DNA from: Trichomonas tenax
Taxonomy: Eukaryota > Parabasalia > Trichomonadida > Trichomonadidae
Direction: 5' to 3'
NCBI GenBank assembly: GCA_023091735.1
Contig: JALKBU010000084.1
Span: forward strand, 25,904 to 89,903
Length of the DNA stretch: 64,000 bases
Position numbers and translations under genes: made by a program. The notes below the pieces were generated by a model, which was given only the letters and a program-made list of their open reading frames with translations, did no database searches and was not told the origin of the DNA. Position 1 is the stretch's first letter, and every line of letters begins with the position of its first letter. This document shows positions 30,081 through 41,811 of this stretch, piece by piece.

Positions 30081-32583
30081 TTTGAAAAACAGGGGAAAGT
30101 TGGTGCAATAACCCTTAAATTATATGCATCATATTCTATGATGGAATACATCATCAATCATCGTTATAAAGATAACAAGAACATGAACACAACACTATTG
30201 ACGATATGATAGTTGAATGTATACATTTGCAAATGTTATCTACGTGCTTATACCAGCAAAAATTATATTTGTCTTTGCAAAAATCAAGTTTTTTGCTTTT
30301 TTAGCCAAAATTGGAATACGTCAACTAAAGACCTTCGCTAGCTAAAAAAGCGAAAATTATTGAGTAACAACATCGATTGTGCTAATATTTAATTTCACAA
30401 GGATTTGCTGAATGAGTCCGAAATTCAGCACAAACACAACTAGGTGTTGCTCTCTGTAGCACTCACAGCAGCATAATCTAAATCAGTCGACATCCAAGGT
30501 TTTGCGATTGATTCAGAGGCTTTGCTTTCAATGAGATTTGATCATTTAGATAAAAACCTAAGCTTTCTAAGCTACTTTGCAGCATTATGTTGATTAGAAT
30601 GCGAATGCATAATCAAAAGAGATTATGTGATAAGGAGCATTATCAGCTAATGACTCATTTTGATTCCTAAGACATACAAATCGATCTATTCATGCATTGC
30701 TTTCCTTACAATCATTAACGCACTGGAGCTTGCAAAATGTGATGAATGAAGGCGAAGAAGGTTTTAAAAGCATAACACATAATATATAACTGTATGCTGC
30801 CTTAATTTCATTTCCATCCCTATGTGGAAGCATGTTTTCAAGCCATGAAATCATTTCAGAATAATGCATATTTTTTGTTTCCTTTATAGTTAAATATGTG
30901 ACCAGAGTCATATGTGAGTATTCCATATTTACAAGCTTTAATGTGCTGTTATCTAATATATCAAATACTGAGATTTGTATCTAAAACACCATCTCTCTGA
31001 TCTTACATGAAAAAATGTGAATATTTAAATTAAAAAATAAAATGAAAAAATGAGAATAATCAACTTTGCTTTTCGAACCTGTTTCCTATGACCAAAGATA
31101 GTGTTTTATTATGCATGTATAAGATCAGTTCAATAAGTTCATTATCATTTGTGAATTAATACTAAAGTAACATCGTCATAGTGCATATTATGAAATACTC
31201 ATAGAGTATCAGATGAGGTAATAGAGATAGCGATATTTATTTTCTCTCAGTGATATTTTTTTTGATCAATTTCATATTCAAGATATAGTATTGTGTAATT
31301 TTTGTGCGATCTATGAAGCAATCATTCCATGGCCATTTGATGCAATTTTGAATCACCAAATGAGGTTTAAACATCTTCGAAGATAAATTATAATCAATTT
31401 ACAACATTTGATTGAGTTTCATGTGTTTATTCACTGCTAACTTGCTCGAGTTGAAAAGCATATGTCTAATCTCTTTCAATTTTAATGAAAACAATGTTGA
31501 TCATGAATTAGTGGGGACTGTGAAAAAAATGTTGATGTTAAGCTTAGTTGTTCACATAGCATATTCGCCATATCACATATTAATTGGTTCGCAGTGTGTT
31601 AACAAAACAACGAAAATATTTGGTATCAAATTTCGAAATCTCCACAGTAAAGTCGAAATAAAGCATTTTGTGAATCAATTTCACATTGACCGATTTATGT
31701 GCAAGCGAAAGCAATCGTGAAAACATATGCTTGTTCAATGCGAATAATTTCACAGATTTAAATAATTCATGAGAACCGAACGAAACCCAAGTTTTCATAC
31801 TCAAGGAGCACAGCACGGCCATGGTATGAGCTGAAATAAACTCAATAGACATTTTACACTTTTTGTCAATTCAAAAAACAGAGAATTGCAAAATATTTTG
31901 ATACAAATGGGTCATTTGGCTGCAAAAAGGGAAACGAGGACATTCTCACAATAGCCGTTTTTTGTGCGTAGCAACTGTACAAAGAGATGATGAAAACTGA
32001 CATAAAAGTATCACTAAAAATATCAAAAAACTCATCTATATCTCTAGGAGAATCAAATGGATAATTAATGTTAAAACGTGACATATTAATAAATGTGACG
32101 GAAACAAAAGGTGACGATTGGCTCAAAAAGTGACAAGTTCGGAAAAAATTGAGAGAAAATTTTAATGTTAAAACCTTGTTTTTCGGTACTTTTAAGCAAA
32201 ATAAGACACATTCTATTAATTTTTCTATTGAACCTTTTACTAAATTTATATGATATCTCGGTTAAATATAGTAATATTGTTATCTGTAAACTTCTCAATT
32301 TATTTCAACACTAAAAAGTCAAATTTTTTTGTTATTTGTTAAAACAACATATTTTAGTGCTATAAAATTTGAGAAGTTCGTTCACGTTCCAAAATCTGTT
32401 TTATTCTATATCTTATGAAGAATAAAAATAGAATGTTTAGCAATTGAGAGATTTACAAACTTACAGGTTTGTTGAATTTCCGTTAACACGTCAAAAATCA
32501 CGACCTTCAGTGTTGAGTTTCAATATTTAACGAAAACAGATAAAAATTAAGCCTGTAAAATTCATTTGAATTCATATTTCAAA
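30081..32583. other. 2.5 kb region without recognisable genes
   Basis: Several 60-100-codon frames occur on both strands (minus-strand at 30690-30926, 31580-31852 and 31866-32126; plus-strand at 31412-31720). None carries a motif I know, and neighbouring minus-strand frames do not join cleanly. They could be an eroded gene. AAAAAGTGACA elements sit near 32128. Confidence 0.35.
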
Positions 32584-33141
32584 ATGGATAGAAAGTTACC
32601 CAACGGAACGAGGCCAGTCCGAAAACAAGGCGAGATGAGGTCAAAGTTTTCCAAAGCCGAAGATGCCAAGTTGTTACACTTAGTTAATGAAAGCGGGAAG
32701 AATCCAAATTGGCGGTCTATCAGTTATGCGATGGAAACTAGAACCCCTCGTCAATGCCGCGAGCGCTACCAAAATTACTTGAGGCCGTCTATCGAAAAAA
32801 GCGTGTGGACACCACAAGAAGATGAAATTTTATTGAAACAATACGAAATATTCGGTAATAAATGGAATTGTATTGCGAAAAATATGAAAGGAAGGACTGG
32901 AAACACCATAAGAAACAGGTTCTTGTCGCTCTACCGAAAACAGCACAAAAATGACAAAGTTGAACCAGTTGATGTTAAACAAGAAAATGAAATCCCCATC
33001 CATTTGCCAGAGATCACAGCGCTCCCGCACGCTTCTGAAATACCAAACTTTCTAGTTGATGTTCAAACTCCGAAAGTCCGTAGATTCATTTTACCACCAC
33101 CAACAACAATTCACGTTCAGAACGCGCCTACAACATTGTAA
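32584..33141 (+). CDS. R2R3-type Myb DNA-binding protein
   Basis: A 185-residue transcription factor candidate starting at the ATG at 32584. Two Myb repeats are clear: residues 21-66 (FSKAEDAKLLHLVNE, then WRSISYAM, then TPRQCRERYQNYL) and 72-117 (WTPQEDEILLKQYEIFGNKWNCIAKNM, then RTGNTIRNRFLSL). The aromatic spine is slightly altered: Phe for the first Trp in repeat one, and Tyr and Phe at the third positions. The helix-3 residues RTPRQCRERYQNYL and RTGNTIRNRF are typical recognition helices. A short, Pro-rich C terminus follows. Trichomonads have many such small Mybs, some binding promoter or initiator elements, so this one is a candidate reader of the motifs noted here; that is speculation. 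Confidence 0.92.
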   Translation: MDRKLPNGTRPVRKQGEMRSKFSKAEDAKLLHLVNESGKNPNWRSISYAMETRTPRQCRERYQNYLRPSIEKSVWTPQEDEILLKQYEIFGNKWNCIAKNMKGRTGNTIRNRFLSLYRKQHKNDKVEPVDVKQENEIPIHLPEITALPHASEIPNFLVDVQTPKVRRFILPPPTTIHVQNAPTTL

Positions 33142-33318
33142 TCTTTATTTTGTTATGTTTTAAATATTTCATCGTCGCTTATTTTCATTAGCAATATTTT
33201 TTTATATGATTCGTTATCATTGATTAATGCCTATTTTACCATAATATGATAATGTCCGTCAATAAAACTAAATAGTTATCTAATTTATTATACAAAACAA
33301 TATATATTTGTGTTGGTC

Positions 33319-36300
33319 TCATTGTGATGGAGGACCAATATTCAACATTATGCTTGGCATGTTAACGCTCCAATGCCTATCGAGGAAGAAGACAACGAGA
33401 CAGTCGCAATCTTTTGTGAAACTCAACGGATAACCGACAATTGAATCTGAAAGTACGCTTGGAAGGATTATATGGATTCCTTCAACATATGAACCTTTCA
33501 TGTAAGTGGCCACATAAGCGGATTTCAAGATATAAGCAAGATTGGGCTGTGAAAGATCAAATGTGATTAATCTCAAGCGCCCTACTTGGTTTAATGGGAA
33601 TTTCACGAACCTGTTCTCGATGTCTGTGATGCAGTACCGCTTGGAGGCTTTGAACTCGAGAGGTTGAAATTTGTAACATTGTGCTTTCGTCATTGGCGGA
33701 GAATCAAAGCAGCCGTACGCCGATATGCTACGTATTGATAGGCAGGACTCTGATGGCATTAAAAATGTGAGAATTAAAAATTCACACCTTGTTTCTAAAT
33801 TAATTTCTTCCATTTCATTTGTTATTTGATATTCTTTTCCTGATATCAAAACAGACTTAGGAATAACTTCCCCTGAGAAAACAAAAGACACTCTTTTAAC
33901 AATCGCATAACCTCTCAAGCATATGTTAAAAGAAAACTGAGTGTCTTCGCTTTTTGAGGTCCACAGGAAGTCGTTGAAACCAGATAATAAATTGTCTGGA
34001 TTCGATTGTCCTTCAGGGCATTCAACTAAAAATGCAGGAGTCTTCGTTAGCTCATATATCTCTTCTTTCATTGGCATCTCGTACCATTTTTGTGGTTTGA
34101 TGTCTTCAATCTTCTTTGGCTTTAAATCATTGTAAATGTTTGTGTGGAGGTTCATTAACTCGTTCTTCTTCTGATTTAGCTTCTTTAGACACTCTGTGCA
34201 GACAACGAATGGCTTTGAGCCCCCTCCATCACTATTTTCTTCGAATGTTAGATCAATCAGTGATGGATAAAATGGGGACGAATATATGATTCCTGGAGTG
34301 TCAGAATATGATCTTCCGTGGCAAAGACTGCAAAGAGTTCCATTACAAGTGAAGTATTTCAATGGTTCATAAACAACTGGATTAAGACCAGTTTTAATGA
34401 TCTCAATATTGCGTACATGTAATGGTATCTTTGCTGTTAATCGCTGGCTCTCTAAATTCAATATATCAGTAATATCTTTCTGATTTCCTTTCTTTTCTAT
34501 TTCTTTCATCATTCCGATGTATGATTTCATTACTCTTGGATGCGTTTTGTGAAAATTATCACATGTGTGAGTGATGCAATATTCGTCATCATCCATGCAA
34601 ACAATTTTAATGTTTGCGAGGCAAAACTTGATGCCGACATCAAAATCAACTTTAACGAAGCGACAAAAGTCCGCTGCAGCTCTATCAAAAGGAACAGAAG
34701 CGTTCCAAAGATTGCATTCAGTCATATCAAATTTAACCCATGTTGGTGAGTTAACGCGAGGCAGTGGAATTCCATTCATTCAAAGATGCATGTTATCGAG
34801 GTCATTTCCTGTGCTGAGTGAAAATCCTGTTGGTGGATTAAAGTCTTCAATTGGAGGTGTTAACAACATCAAAATAGAGGAGAACTGTGTTGGTGCAGGA
34901 AGTGATATAATAAGAGAATTTGATGTTTCTTCTAATGAATATGTTTCAATATCAATCATTTCACCTAAATGCGCCCAATTAAGAGGTCTCTTTGAGTTGC
35001 AGGCATCAGACACAGTGGGAACAATCGAAAGATGAAGAGGATCAATGATCGTTGAAACAAATTTTTGTGGAATGTTTTGTGCGGTCCAATCTTCAATGAT
35101 CGATTGTGCTGAGCCAAAGAAATTAATGAAGAACCTCAGTAGAGATGTCGGAGCATCAAATGTATCGCCAGACACATTGTTTATATATGAAAGAATGGCG
35201 CTTTTTTTGATTGCCAATGTTCCAGCATACATTTTAGATATATTGTCTCCAGCGACAATAAAAGCGTGTGCTATGAACGCCATTTCATCATCAGACGCAT
35301 TCATCATTTGAGCGAGATTCTTCGCATGTGCAAATGTGGCAATATTAGTTCGATCCAAAGAGTCCATGCAATTAAATCGTATTATCGCATGTTGTTGAGT
35401 TTGAAAAGTTCTAAATCCTGTGTTCAAATCGATTTGATACAAAAATCGTGCAATATCATCAACTAATTCCTTGTCCTGGAACTTCTTCATCATTCTGTTC
35501 ACATCGTATTGATAGAAATCAATTTTTGGAGATTCAATCGATTTCACAGAAAGTTTGTATGAGTTTTGCAAGTGTTTTTCATTGACATCCAACAGAGAAA
35601 CAACTATAACAGGGATTGATCCAATATTTTGACTTATTTTACTAAAATATTTATGTGTTTGTGGATGACATATTTCTTCAACTTGGTGTTGGACGCCTAA
35701 AATCCGTGCGATAGTCTTCCATTTGATGGGAACAGAACCTCTGGACCATGTATTCACATAGAACGCGTTGTCTCTAATGAAACATAAATCACACTCAACT
35801 TCGTTTCCAGGATTCCCATTTTCATCGAGTCCACGGCTGTTGTATCGCGTTCCTGGATTTGCTGATGATCTCCTTACGAAGTAAATCACATTTGTTGGAT
35901 TGCTCGATAAAAACATTGAAGAGCAATAACCTTGGATAAGAATAACACAGGCCTGAGGTACAGCTGAAAATGCATCTCTCCATCTATGATTCCAGCAAAA
36001 TTCGGGATTTAGATCAGTCGCTGGACGATTTGATGGGAAAGGCCTCGTAATGTCGAAAGATTCGCAATAATAGTGGTATTTCGATATCGGGAAGTCCTCA
36101 ACGAAGGTCGGAAGTTTGCATTCTTCACCGTTATTTTTTATACAGTGATATTTTATCGATTTAATCTCGTAGACAATGCTTTTTGGCGGAATAAACGCGA
36201 TGGGAAACTTCTCAGTGATGATTCCTATAATAATACAATTATTATAAACAAATCCACCGAGAAAACCAACTCCTATCTCCATAAATTCAGACTTAAATAC

Positions 36301-36564
36301 ATCTGTGATTGTTTTTATTGCTAAAGCGTGTGATGAAAATATGTCTTTGTTTGGTAATCCGTAATAAATAAATTTGTGGTTGATATAGTCGATAGTAAAC
36401 ACGTAAGTACAACTGCCGTTTTCAGGAGTGACCACTATGTGGTTATATCCTTGTTTTGACACAAGGTATTGGACACAAGTCGACGCTGCCTTCAATGAAA
36501 ATGGTAATTTTATAGGCAACAAAATTGGAAAATATAACAATAAAGATGTATATTTATATAACAA
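33319..36564 (-). pseudogene. SAC-domain phosphoinositide phosphatase gene split by an in-frame TGA
   Basis: Two frames abut in the same reading phase: 36564-34780 (594 codons) and 34779-33319 (486 codons), with only TGA at 34780-34782 between them, followed at once by ATG. The first holds the SAC phosphatase domain with the catalytic FNCMDSLDRTN (CX5R) near 35350-35375, preceded by typical SAC sequence (RYNSRGLDENGNPGNEVECDL-like region). The second, a C-terminal domain with CSLC and CTEC cysteine pairs that may bind zinc, continues the protein, so together they make an about 1080-residue SAC protein. No in-frame ATG exists near the 5' end; the frame starts with TTG codons 38 bases after the preceding gene. 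The combination suggests a recent loss of function, or readthrough and non-ATG initiation. Sequencing error is the simple alternative. Confidence 0.7.
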
Positions 36565-36601
36565 AAAACAAAAAACGACAATATAAAATATAATATAAAA
36601 A

Positions 36602-39070
36602 TTATGATCTTGGAGGGAATACGTTTTGGAGTTGCTGGGACTCTCTATAGAGCTTTTTATATTTGGAGATAACTTTTCTGAAGTAGTGTGCCATTGACAA
36701 ACTTAGAGTTTTCTTCAATCTGCTGATAAAAACATCTGGAACAAAACCGATGGCAAGCAATACCCTGCACATGTCTATGACTTCATCTGGAACTTTGTTG
36801 ATTGATTCTCGCGATGCAAATAATTTCTTCTTTTTACATTTATCGAATAAGGAGAAAATCAATCTGAGTATTTCTATTGTTCCATATGAAGATATGTTTT
36901 GGATTGAGTTGGAGAGTTGATATATAGGTTGATTATCAGTTTTGAAAATTTTGAGAATTGTCTTAACATGATAGTTAACAGCTATCGTAAATGTTTTCCA
37001 TGCTCGAATCTGAACATCAATGTTCTTAGAGGATTGCAATTTGATGATATTTACAAGCCATCTTGAATTTTTCGCGAGAAAATCGTGAGATCCTTCAAGT
37101 CTGATGAGCCTACCAAATGATTCGATCAAGTACATGTTAACATTTGTTTTTTCCATTGCGTACATTAAGTAACAAAGAATTGTTGTGATGATTTTATTAT
37201 CTTTGTTAGTTGTTGTTTTAAAGCATTTCTCTGAGTATAAACATATATTCCTGATTGTGTAGCAATTGGAATATGTTGGATCATCAAGCAAAATACGAAT
37301 AATAATTGGAATAAAATCAATATCAAAATCTGGAATGAGTTCTGATTTCAAACTGAATATAAAATTGATAAGATAGGTCAGGCCATTTGTAAATTTTGTG
37401 ATTTTACCAAATGTTCCGCTTTCAAGATCATTTGCAAATACTCTTGCTAGTAAAACTAAATTTTTCTCGATCTTAACAAATGGATAAATGATTTTCTTGT
37501 AGTCTTGTTCTGATATTTCTGCAATTTTGTTCAAGATCTTGAAAAAATCTTGAACTTGGGCTAAAAATTGGAATACAAACTCTGTTTCACACGCCAAAAT
37601 AACGTTGAAGAAAGCAACTAAAAATGGAATCCTCTCTATAGTAATTTCTCCTTGAATGAAATTAATCATTTTTTCTTTGAACATTTGAAAGAGGCCAACA
37701 ACTTGAATATTATAGCCTTTATAGAATTCTCTCATCATGTCGATGATTTTCTTGCTATTCTCGAATGATATCGAAAAATGTTCATAAAATATCTGAATTA
37801 CGTTATATTGAGCGAGAACATTAATGGCATGTGTAACTACTGGATCAAATGTCTGATTTCTTATAACATAAAACACATTTTCTGCATAAAATTTCGAATT
37901 TTGTGATTTATATTTCGAAATAATATAACCAGACATTAAAAATGCATATGCATTCTGTGTGAGACGCAAAACGAATGATAGTTTCTCAAGGAATATTTGT
38001 GCGTTCAATGATTTTAGAAGATAAAATCCATCTAAATCTGGAAAATCTGGTGTCAAGTTTGATAACGTATTGACAAGTGTAAAAGATTCAATGTAATGTT
38101 TCTGTTCATAGTTAACGGGGGTCTTATAAGGCAAACTATTATAAAACTTTTTGATAATTCTTTCTTCTTTCATGCTGTTGAAAGAGATGAAATCTGTTCC
38201 ATAATTTGAATACTCTTGTATCAATGATTCTGGTGTTATTTCTTGCTGATATAAAAAATCTTGTTGAGAAGAGCGAAGAAATAGTTCATCGAATGGTTTT
38301 GGTATGTAGTTTGGTTGCAAATCGGCAATGGAAGCATTTAATAGTGATTTAATAAGTGGATAGCAAGTACATTTAACGTTTTTAAATCTTTCATCGATGA
38401 CATTCGCTATTTGTGGAGTAATATGTAGTGGTGAGTGCTTCTTTGCGTTTACCATCTGAATTGGCTCATTCTTGATTAAATTTTGAAATGGCGAATAATC
38501 TTGCTGATTTTTTGATATCTTGTACCAAGTAGTGTAAGAATCTTCAAAGTTTTCGAAGGAATCAAACATATTTGGTTGTGGAGGATAAGAAATGATCGTA
38601 TTTGACTTTAAATTTTGTGTATCTATAAAATTTAGAGCAGGAACCGGTTTTGACTTTATTTCGACCGGAAGGTTCATTGTGTCATCAATTTCTCCACCAT
38701 CAATTATCTTTTTCATTATCCACAATCTATTTTTACCTCCGATAGGACGTGGAATTTTCGAATGAATTGGTGTAAATTCTTCTGTGCGTTCAGGGATGCG
38801 CGATAAAGTGAATGTTATTGGCAATGGTGGCATAAATGTTTTGATTTTATCTTTTATTTTGTGTTTCCAATCGTAAACACTTTGCTTATATGTTGATAGA
38901 GTATTATGCTGTGCAGGATCTGGAAGAGTATCGAAATTTGGATCAAGTTTTTGCTCTGACAGAATATATTTTTCGTTTTCGAGCGAAGCATTATACCGAA
39001 TTATATCTCCACCGGCATCGTTTCGGTTACCAGGTAATGGTTCAACAGCGTCTTCGTCTGGCTGTTGCAT
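36602..39070 (-). CDS. large helical protein of unknown function
   Basis: An 822-residue protein from the ATG at 39068-39070. The first 160 residues hold a polar stretch with a distinctive segment (YDWKHKIKDKIKTFMPPLPITF, then SRIPERTEEFTPIHSKIPRPIGGKNRLWIMKKI). The remainder, about residues 240-800, is alpha-helical throughout with repeating amphipathic helices, as in armadillo/HEAT-type scaffolds. It ends in a short basic tail. No catalytic motif is visible. ATG and stop are clean and there is no internal lesion. The stop lies 38 bases from the SAC frame, giving tight, same-strand spacing. A scaffold or trafficking role is inferred only from the helical repeat look. Confidence 0.7.
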   Translation of the reverse strand: MQQPDEDAVEPLPGNRNDAGGDIIRYNASLENEKYILSEQKLDPNFDTLPDPAQHNTLSTYKQSVYDWKHKIKDKIKTFMPPLPITFTLSRIPERTEEFTPIHSKIPRPIGGKNRLWIMKKIIDGGEIDDTMNLPVEIKSKPVPALNFIDTQNLKSNTIISYPPQPNMFDSFENFEDSYTTWYKISKNQQDYSPFQNLIKNEPIQMVNAKKHSPLHITPQIANVIDERFKNVKCTCYPLIKSLLNASIADLQPNYIPKPFDELFLRSSQQDFLYQQEITPESLIQEYSNYGTDFISFNSMKEERIIKKFYNSLPYKTPVNYEQKHYIESFTLVNTLSNLTPDFPDLDGFYLLKSLNAQIFLEKLSFVLRLTQNAYAFLMSGYIISKYKSQNSKFYAENVFYVIRNQTFDPVVTHAINVLAQYNVIQIFYEHFSISFENSKKIIDMMREFYKGYNIQVVGLFQMFKEKMINFIQGEITIERIPFLVAFFNVILACETEFVFQFLAQVQDFFKILNKIAEISEQDYKKIIYPFVKIEKNLVLLARVFANDLESGTFGKITKFTNGLTYLINFIFSLKSELIPDFDIDFIPIIIRILLDDPTYSNCYTIRNICLYSEKCFKTTTNKDNKIITTILCYLMYAMEKTNVNMYLIESFGRLIRLEGSHDFLAKNSRWLVNIIKLQSSKNIDVQIRAWKTFTIAVNYHVKTILKIFKTDNQPIYQLSNSIQNISSYGTIEILRLIFSLFDKCKKKKLFASRESINKVPDEVIDMCRVLLAIGFVPDVFISRLKKTLSLSMAHYFRKVISKYKKLYRESQQLQNVFPPRS

Positions 39071-39633
39071 CTCTTACGTGAAAAAAATTTTTCTGCGGTG
39101 GATAGAATTATGACGAAAAGTGACAATTATCTGATGTTCGGTGTCTTTTTGTTCTGCTTTTTGATACATACATAGCCAATAGAATCAAATTATTATCAAA
39201 AAATTCCTCTAAAACTGTTTATTGAAAATTTTCTAAATTGATTTTACCGGTAATGATATGCTTTGATGATACAGTACTATTTTGCATCATTGGAATAATG
39301 ATTGCTTATAGCTCTCATGTTAATATTGTATTATTTTGGGCTTTTTTCAATAGAATCTTGTTTTTAACTTATCAATATTTTGACACGTGTCAATTACTTA
39401 ATTTATCAATTTAACACATAATTCAATATTTTTGGCATCAAATGTTTCAAGGCTGTGAATAGCTATAAATGTTATACTTCATGCAATAAACCTCTATGGA
39501 AGCAGTTGGATAATTTGAACTTCTTCAGAATGCTGTAAAAAGTGTTTTAATATATGAGAAGAATAAATGAAATATACTACTATTTACATGCCAAAATGAA
39601 ATTTACATGTCATATTGACATAAATCATAATTG
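39071..39633. other. divergent promoter region
   Basis: It contains AAAAGTGACA near 39115, TTTACATGCCA at 39583-39593 and TTTACATGTCA at 39602-39612, the last 22 bases before the next ATG. A TTGACACGTGTCAA palindrome-like site lies near 39378. No gene was seen. Confidence 0.45.
39602..39612. promoter_or_regulatory. TTTACATGTCA motif before a small membrane-protein gene
   Basis: An exact copy lies 22 bases upstream of the ATG at 39634, with a one-mismatch copy (TTTACATGCCA) 19 bases further upstream. Confidence 0.5.
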
Positions 39634-39957
39634 ATGGAATCAGTTCCAATAAATAATAAAGATGAGTCACAAAACATAGCGACGTGGAAGCTGTATTTCC
39701 ATAGATACTGGGGAGGAGTGTTTGGACTCATTATTTCGCTTCTTGTTGGAATATCAATTGGATTATCTTGCAGAACTATGCAGGAATCTTATATATATTC
39801 ATGCGTTGTGGGATTAGAAGGCATTTTATGCGGTTTGGCTTCACTTTTCTTCTCGAATAGAACGACAAAAAGGACTTTACGGAAATTCTTTTTATTTTTG
39901 TTAATTATAGCAATGCACATCCCTACAACATGCTGGTATGCATTTGATCTCGCTTAA
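39634..39957 (+). CDS. small three-helix membrane protein
   Basis: A 107-residue protein from the ATG at 39634. Three hydrophobic helices are visible (GGVFGLIISLLVGISIGL, then YSCVVGLEGILCGLASLFF, then FLFLLIIAMHIPTTCWYAF), with a basic loop (NRTTKRTLRKF) between the second and third. The short N terminus is polar. No family was recognised. The motif context supports a real gene. Confidence 0.65.
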   Translation: MESVPINNKDESQNIATWKLYFHRYWGGVFGLIISLLVGISIGLSCRTMQESYIYSCVVGLEGILCGLASLFFSNRTTKRTLRKFFLFLLIIAMHIPTTCWYAFDLA

Positions 39958-40309
39958 ATTTCGTTGTTTGTTCAAATAATAAAAATGAAATACGTTTTTA
40001 GTTTTCCAATTACGTATTAACTCATTTCAAATAACAAAGCTACTGAATATCTATTTAACACCAATATTCTGTTTTGTAATATTTAAAAATATATTTTCAA
40101 TTTGATAAAATCTTAAAAATATCGACATCGGAATAAAAACATAAAATCACAAAGGGATAAATTGATATATGGCAATAGAACAAGGATCTAAGATTTCCAA
40201 ATTAAAAGATATAAAATCAATTTCTGAAAATTGAAAAGAAAAATAGCAATGATATCACATGCCGATGTTAGATTCATCATAAAATTAATTTTTTTTTCAT
40301 TTTTTAGTG
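39958..40309. other. AT-rich intergenic region
   Basis: Nothing was recognised. A long T run precedes the next start. Confidence 0.4.
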
Positions 40310-41554
40310 ATGTCTTTGCAAGCAAAATTCTACGATTCAATTTGTCTTTTCGAGAAAAAGATCATGAACACGTGTTATCCGGTACAGCTGGAACCTACTG
40401 ATTATAATTTCGAGAACAGATTTCAAGATTTAATAACAAATGTTTTTCCTCCAGCGATTTCTGACGAAGAATCACTAATTTACACATTCACAATCGTTAA
40501 CAAATTTTGTCATACATACAAATTCAGACACGAAAACATATGTTATGCTATAACTATTACAACTAATAAAGATTTTCACACAATTTATCAAGCGTACTTA
40601 GAGAGTATGAAGCTTATATTCGAAAATAAAGAGTTAGAAATGGATCCATTTAAGTTATATTATCATGTTATCAATAATTTGAATGAATGGAAATATATCG
40701 ATAAAAATACGATTCACCTTGACTTCTTTAACCGCGATTTCGAACAAAACATTGAAAAATCACTCGAAAATCTTGTCAATTTCAATCCATTCTCTTATTT
40801 ACCACCTGATATTGATTATACTCTTTTATGGGCAGCTTTAGTCGCTCACAGACGTGTGTACATATACAGTCACAATCCTTTATTACTTTCACGTGCCACT
40901 CTTTCGATGGCTTCATTTTTCAATCCATTCACGTATTTTGGTCGAATGTTGATCTCTTTGAACCCGTGCGACAAAAGGCCTTCTATAGAAGACTATGATA
41001 TCATTGGAACTACAGATATAAATCAGTGCAATCTTCCAGATAGAACAGGAGTTGTTTTACAAGTTTTAAGAGAGCGTAATTTGGTTGAGATTAACGAAGA
41101 GTTCGAGAAATACAAACAAAGAGGAAGACTGTTCGCTAAAGTATCAATACACATTCTCAGACACAGAATTAGCGATGATCCTTACTTCATTTTAACAGAC
41201 AAAAATCCATTCCAAGGCGAAATCAATCAATACATCAAAACTCGAACTGCGGAGAAGATTCCACCGTTATGGTCTATTACTGAGTTCGGAAACTCTTCAA
41301 CGTTTAAAGCTATCATCTCAGATGTCAGCTACATTGGAGAGTTCCGTGAATCCATCATAAACATGAACATGGACTATTTCTATGGAAGGAAGACTGAGGA
41401 GCAATTGGATGATCTCTTAAAGATCATGCCGAAGGCTTATGATATATTTAAGAATGATGTTCACTTCTTGAATGTTCTCAAAAGGCATCAGAGATTTATT
41501 AGAAAGTTGAAGAAGACGAAATTCCATCAATCTGATTCACAAGAACAAAAATGA
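40310..41554 (+). CDS. DENN-domain protein
   Basis: A 414-residue protein from the ATG at 40310. Residues 1-130 look like the upstream DENN (longin-like) half. Residues 171-237 match the central DENN core: LLWAALVAHRRVYIYSHN, then a helix (LLSRATLSMASFFNPFTYFGRMLISLNPCDKR) and DYDIIGTTDI. This is the 'L-x-x-A-L-x-x-R-x-V-x-V-x-S' to 'P-x-IIG' pattern of DENN proteins. The C-terminal 170 residues are helical and basic. DENN proteins are exchange factors for Rab GTPases, or in the folliculin/SMCR8 branch, regulators of Rag/Arf-type GTPases. I cannot say which group this belongs to. Confidence 0.75.
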   Translation: MSLQAKFYDSICLFEKKIMNTCYPVQLEPTDYNFENRFQDLITNVFPPAISDEESLIYTFTIVNKFCHTYKFRHENICYAITITTNKDFHTIYQAYLESMKLIFENKELEMDPFKLYYHVINNLNEWKYIDKNTIHLDFFNRDFEQNIEKSLENLVNFNPFSYLPPDIDYTLLWAALVAHRRVYIYSHNPLLLSRATLSMASFFNPFTYFGRMLISLNPCDKRPSIEDYDIIGTTDINQCNLPDRTGVVLQVLRERNLVEINEEFEKYKQRGRLFAKVSIHILRHRISDDPYFILTDKNPFQGEINQYIKTRTAEKIPPLWSITEFGNSSTFKAIISDVSYIGEFRESIINMNMDYFYGRKTEEQLDDLLKIMPKAYDIFKNDVHFLNVLKRHQRFIRKLKKTKFHQSDSQEQK

Positions 41555-41811
41555 AACTTTTAAGTCCTTTATATATCCAATTTATGTTTTTGACTATGTT
41601 TATTTGATTAAATATATAGATAACTCTTTAAGATAATCGTATCAGTTGAATTTCCATTTTAGCGATTGATATAAAAGACATCAATGAAGATGGTTTTTAT
41701 GATAAAGAGAAAAAATGATGAATAATATTCAGGAGCATCTCAAGCAATCCTCATATGATACGGGAGAAGAATAAGAAGGTATGGATGATATATAATTGTA
41801 TGCTCTTGAAT

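Noticed and set aside
31412..32126. possible gene made of several short frames
   Set aside because: The frames lie on both strands, do not join cleanly and carry no known motif.
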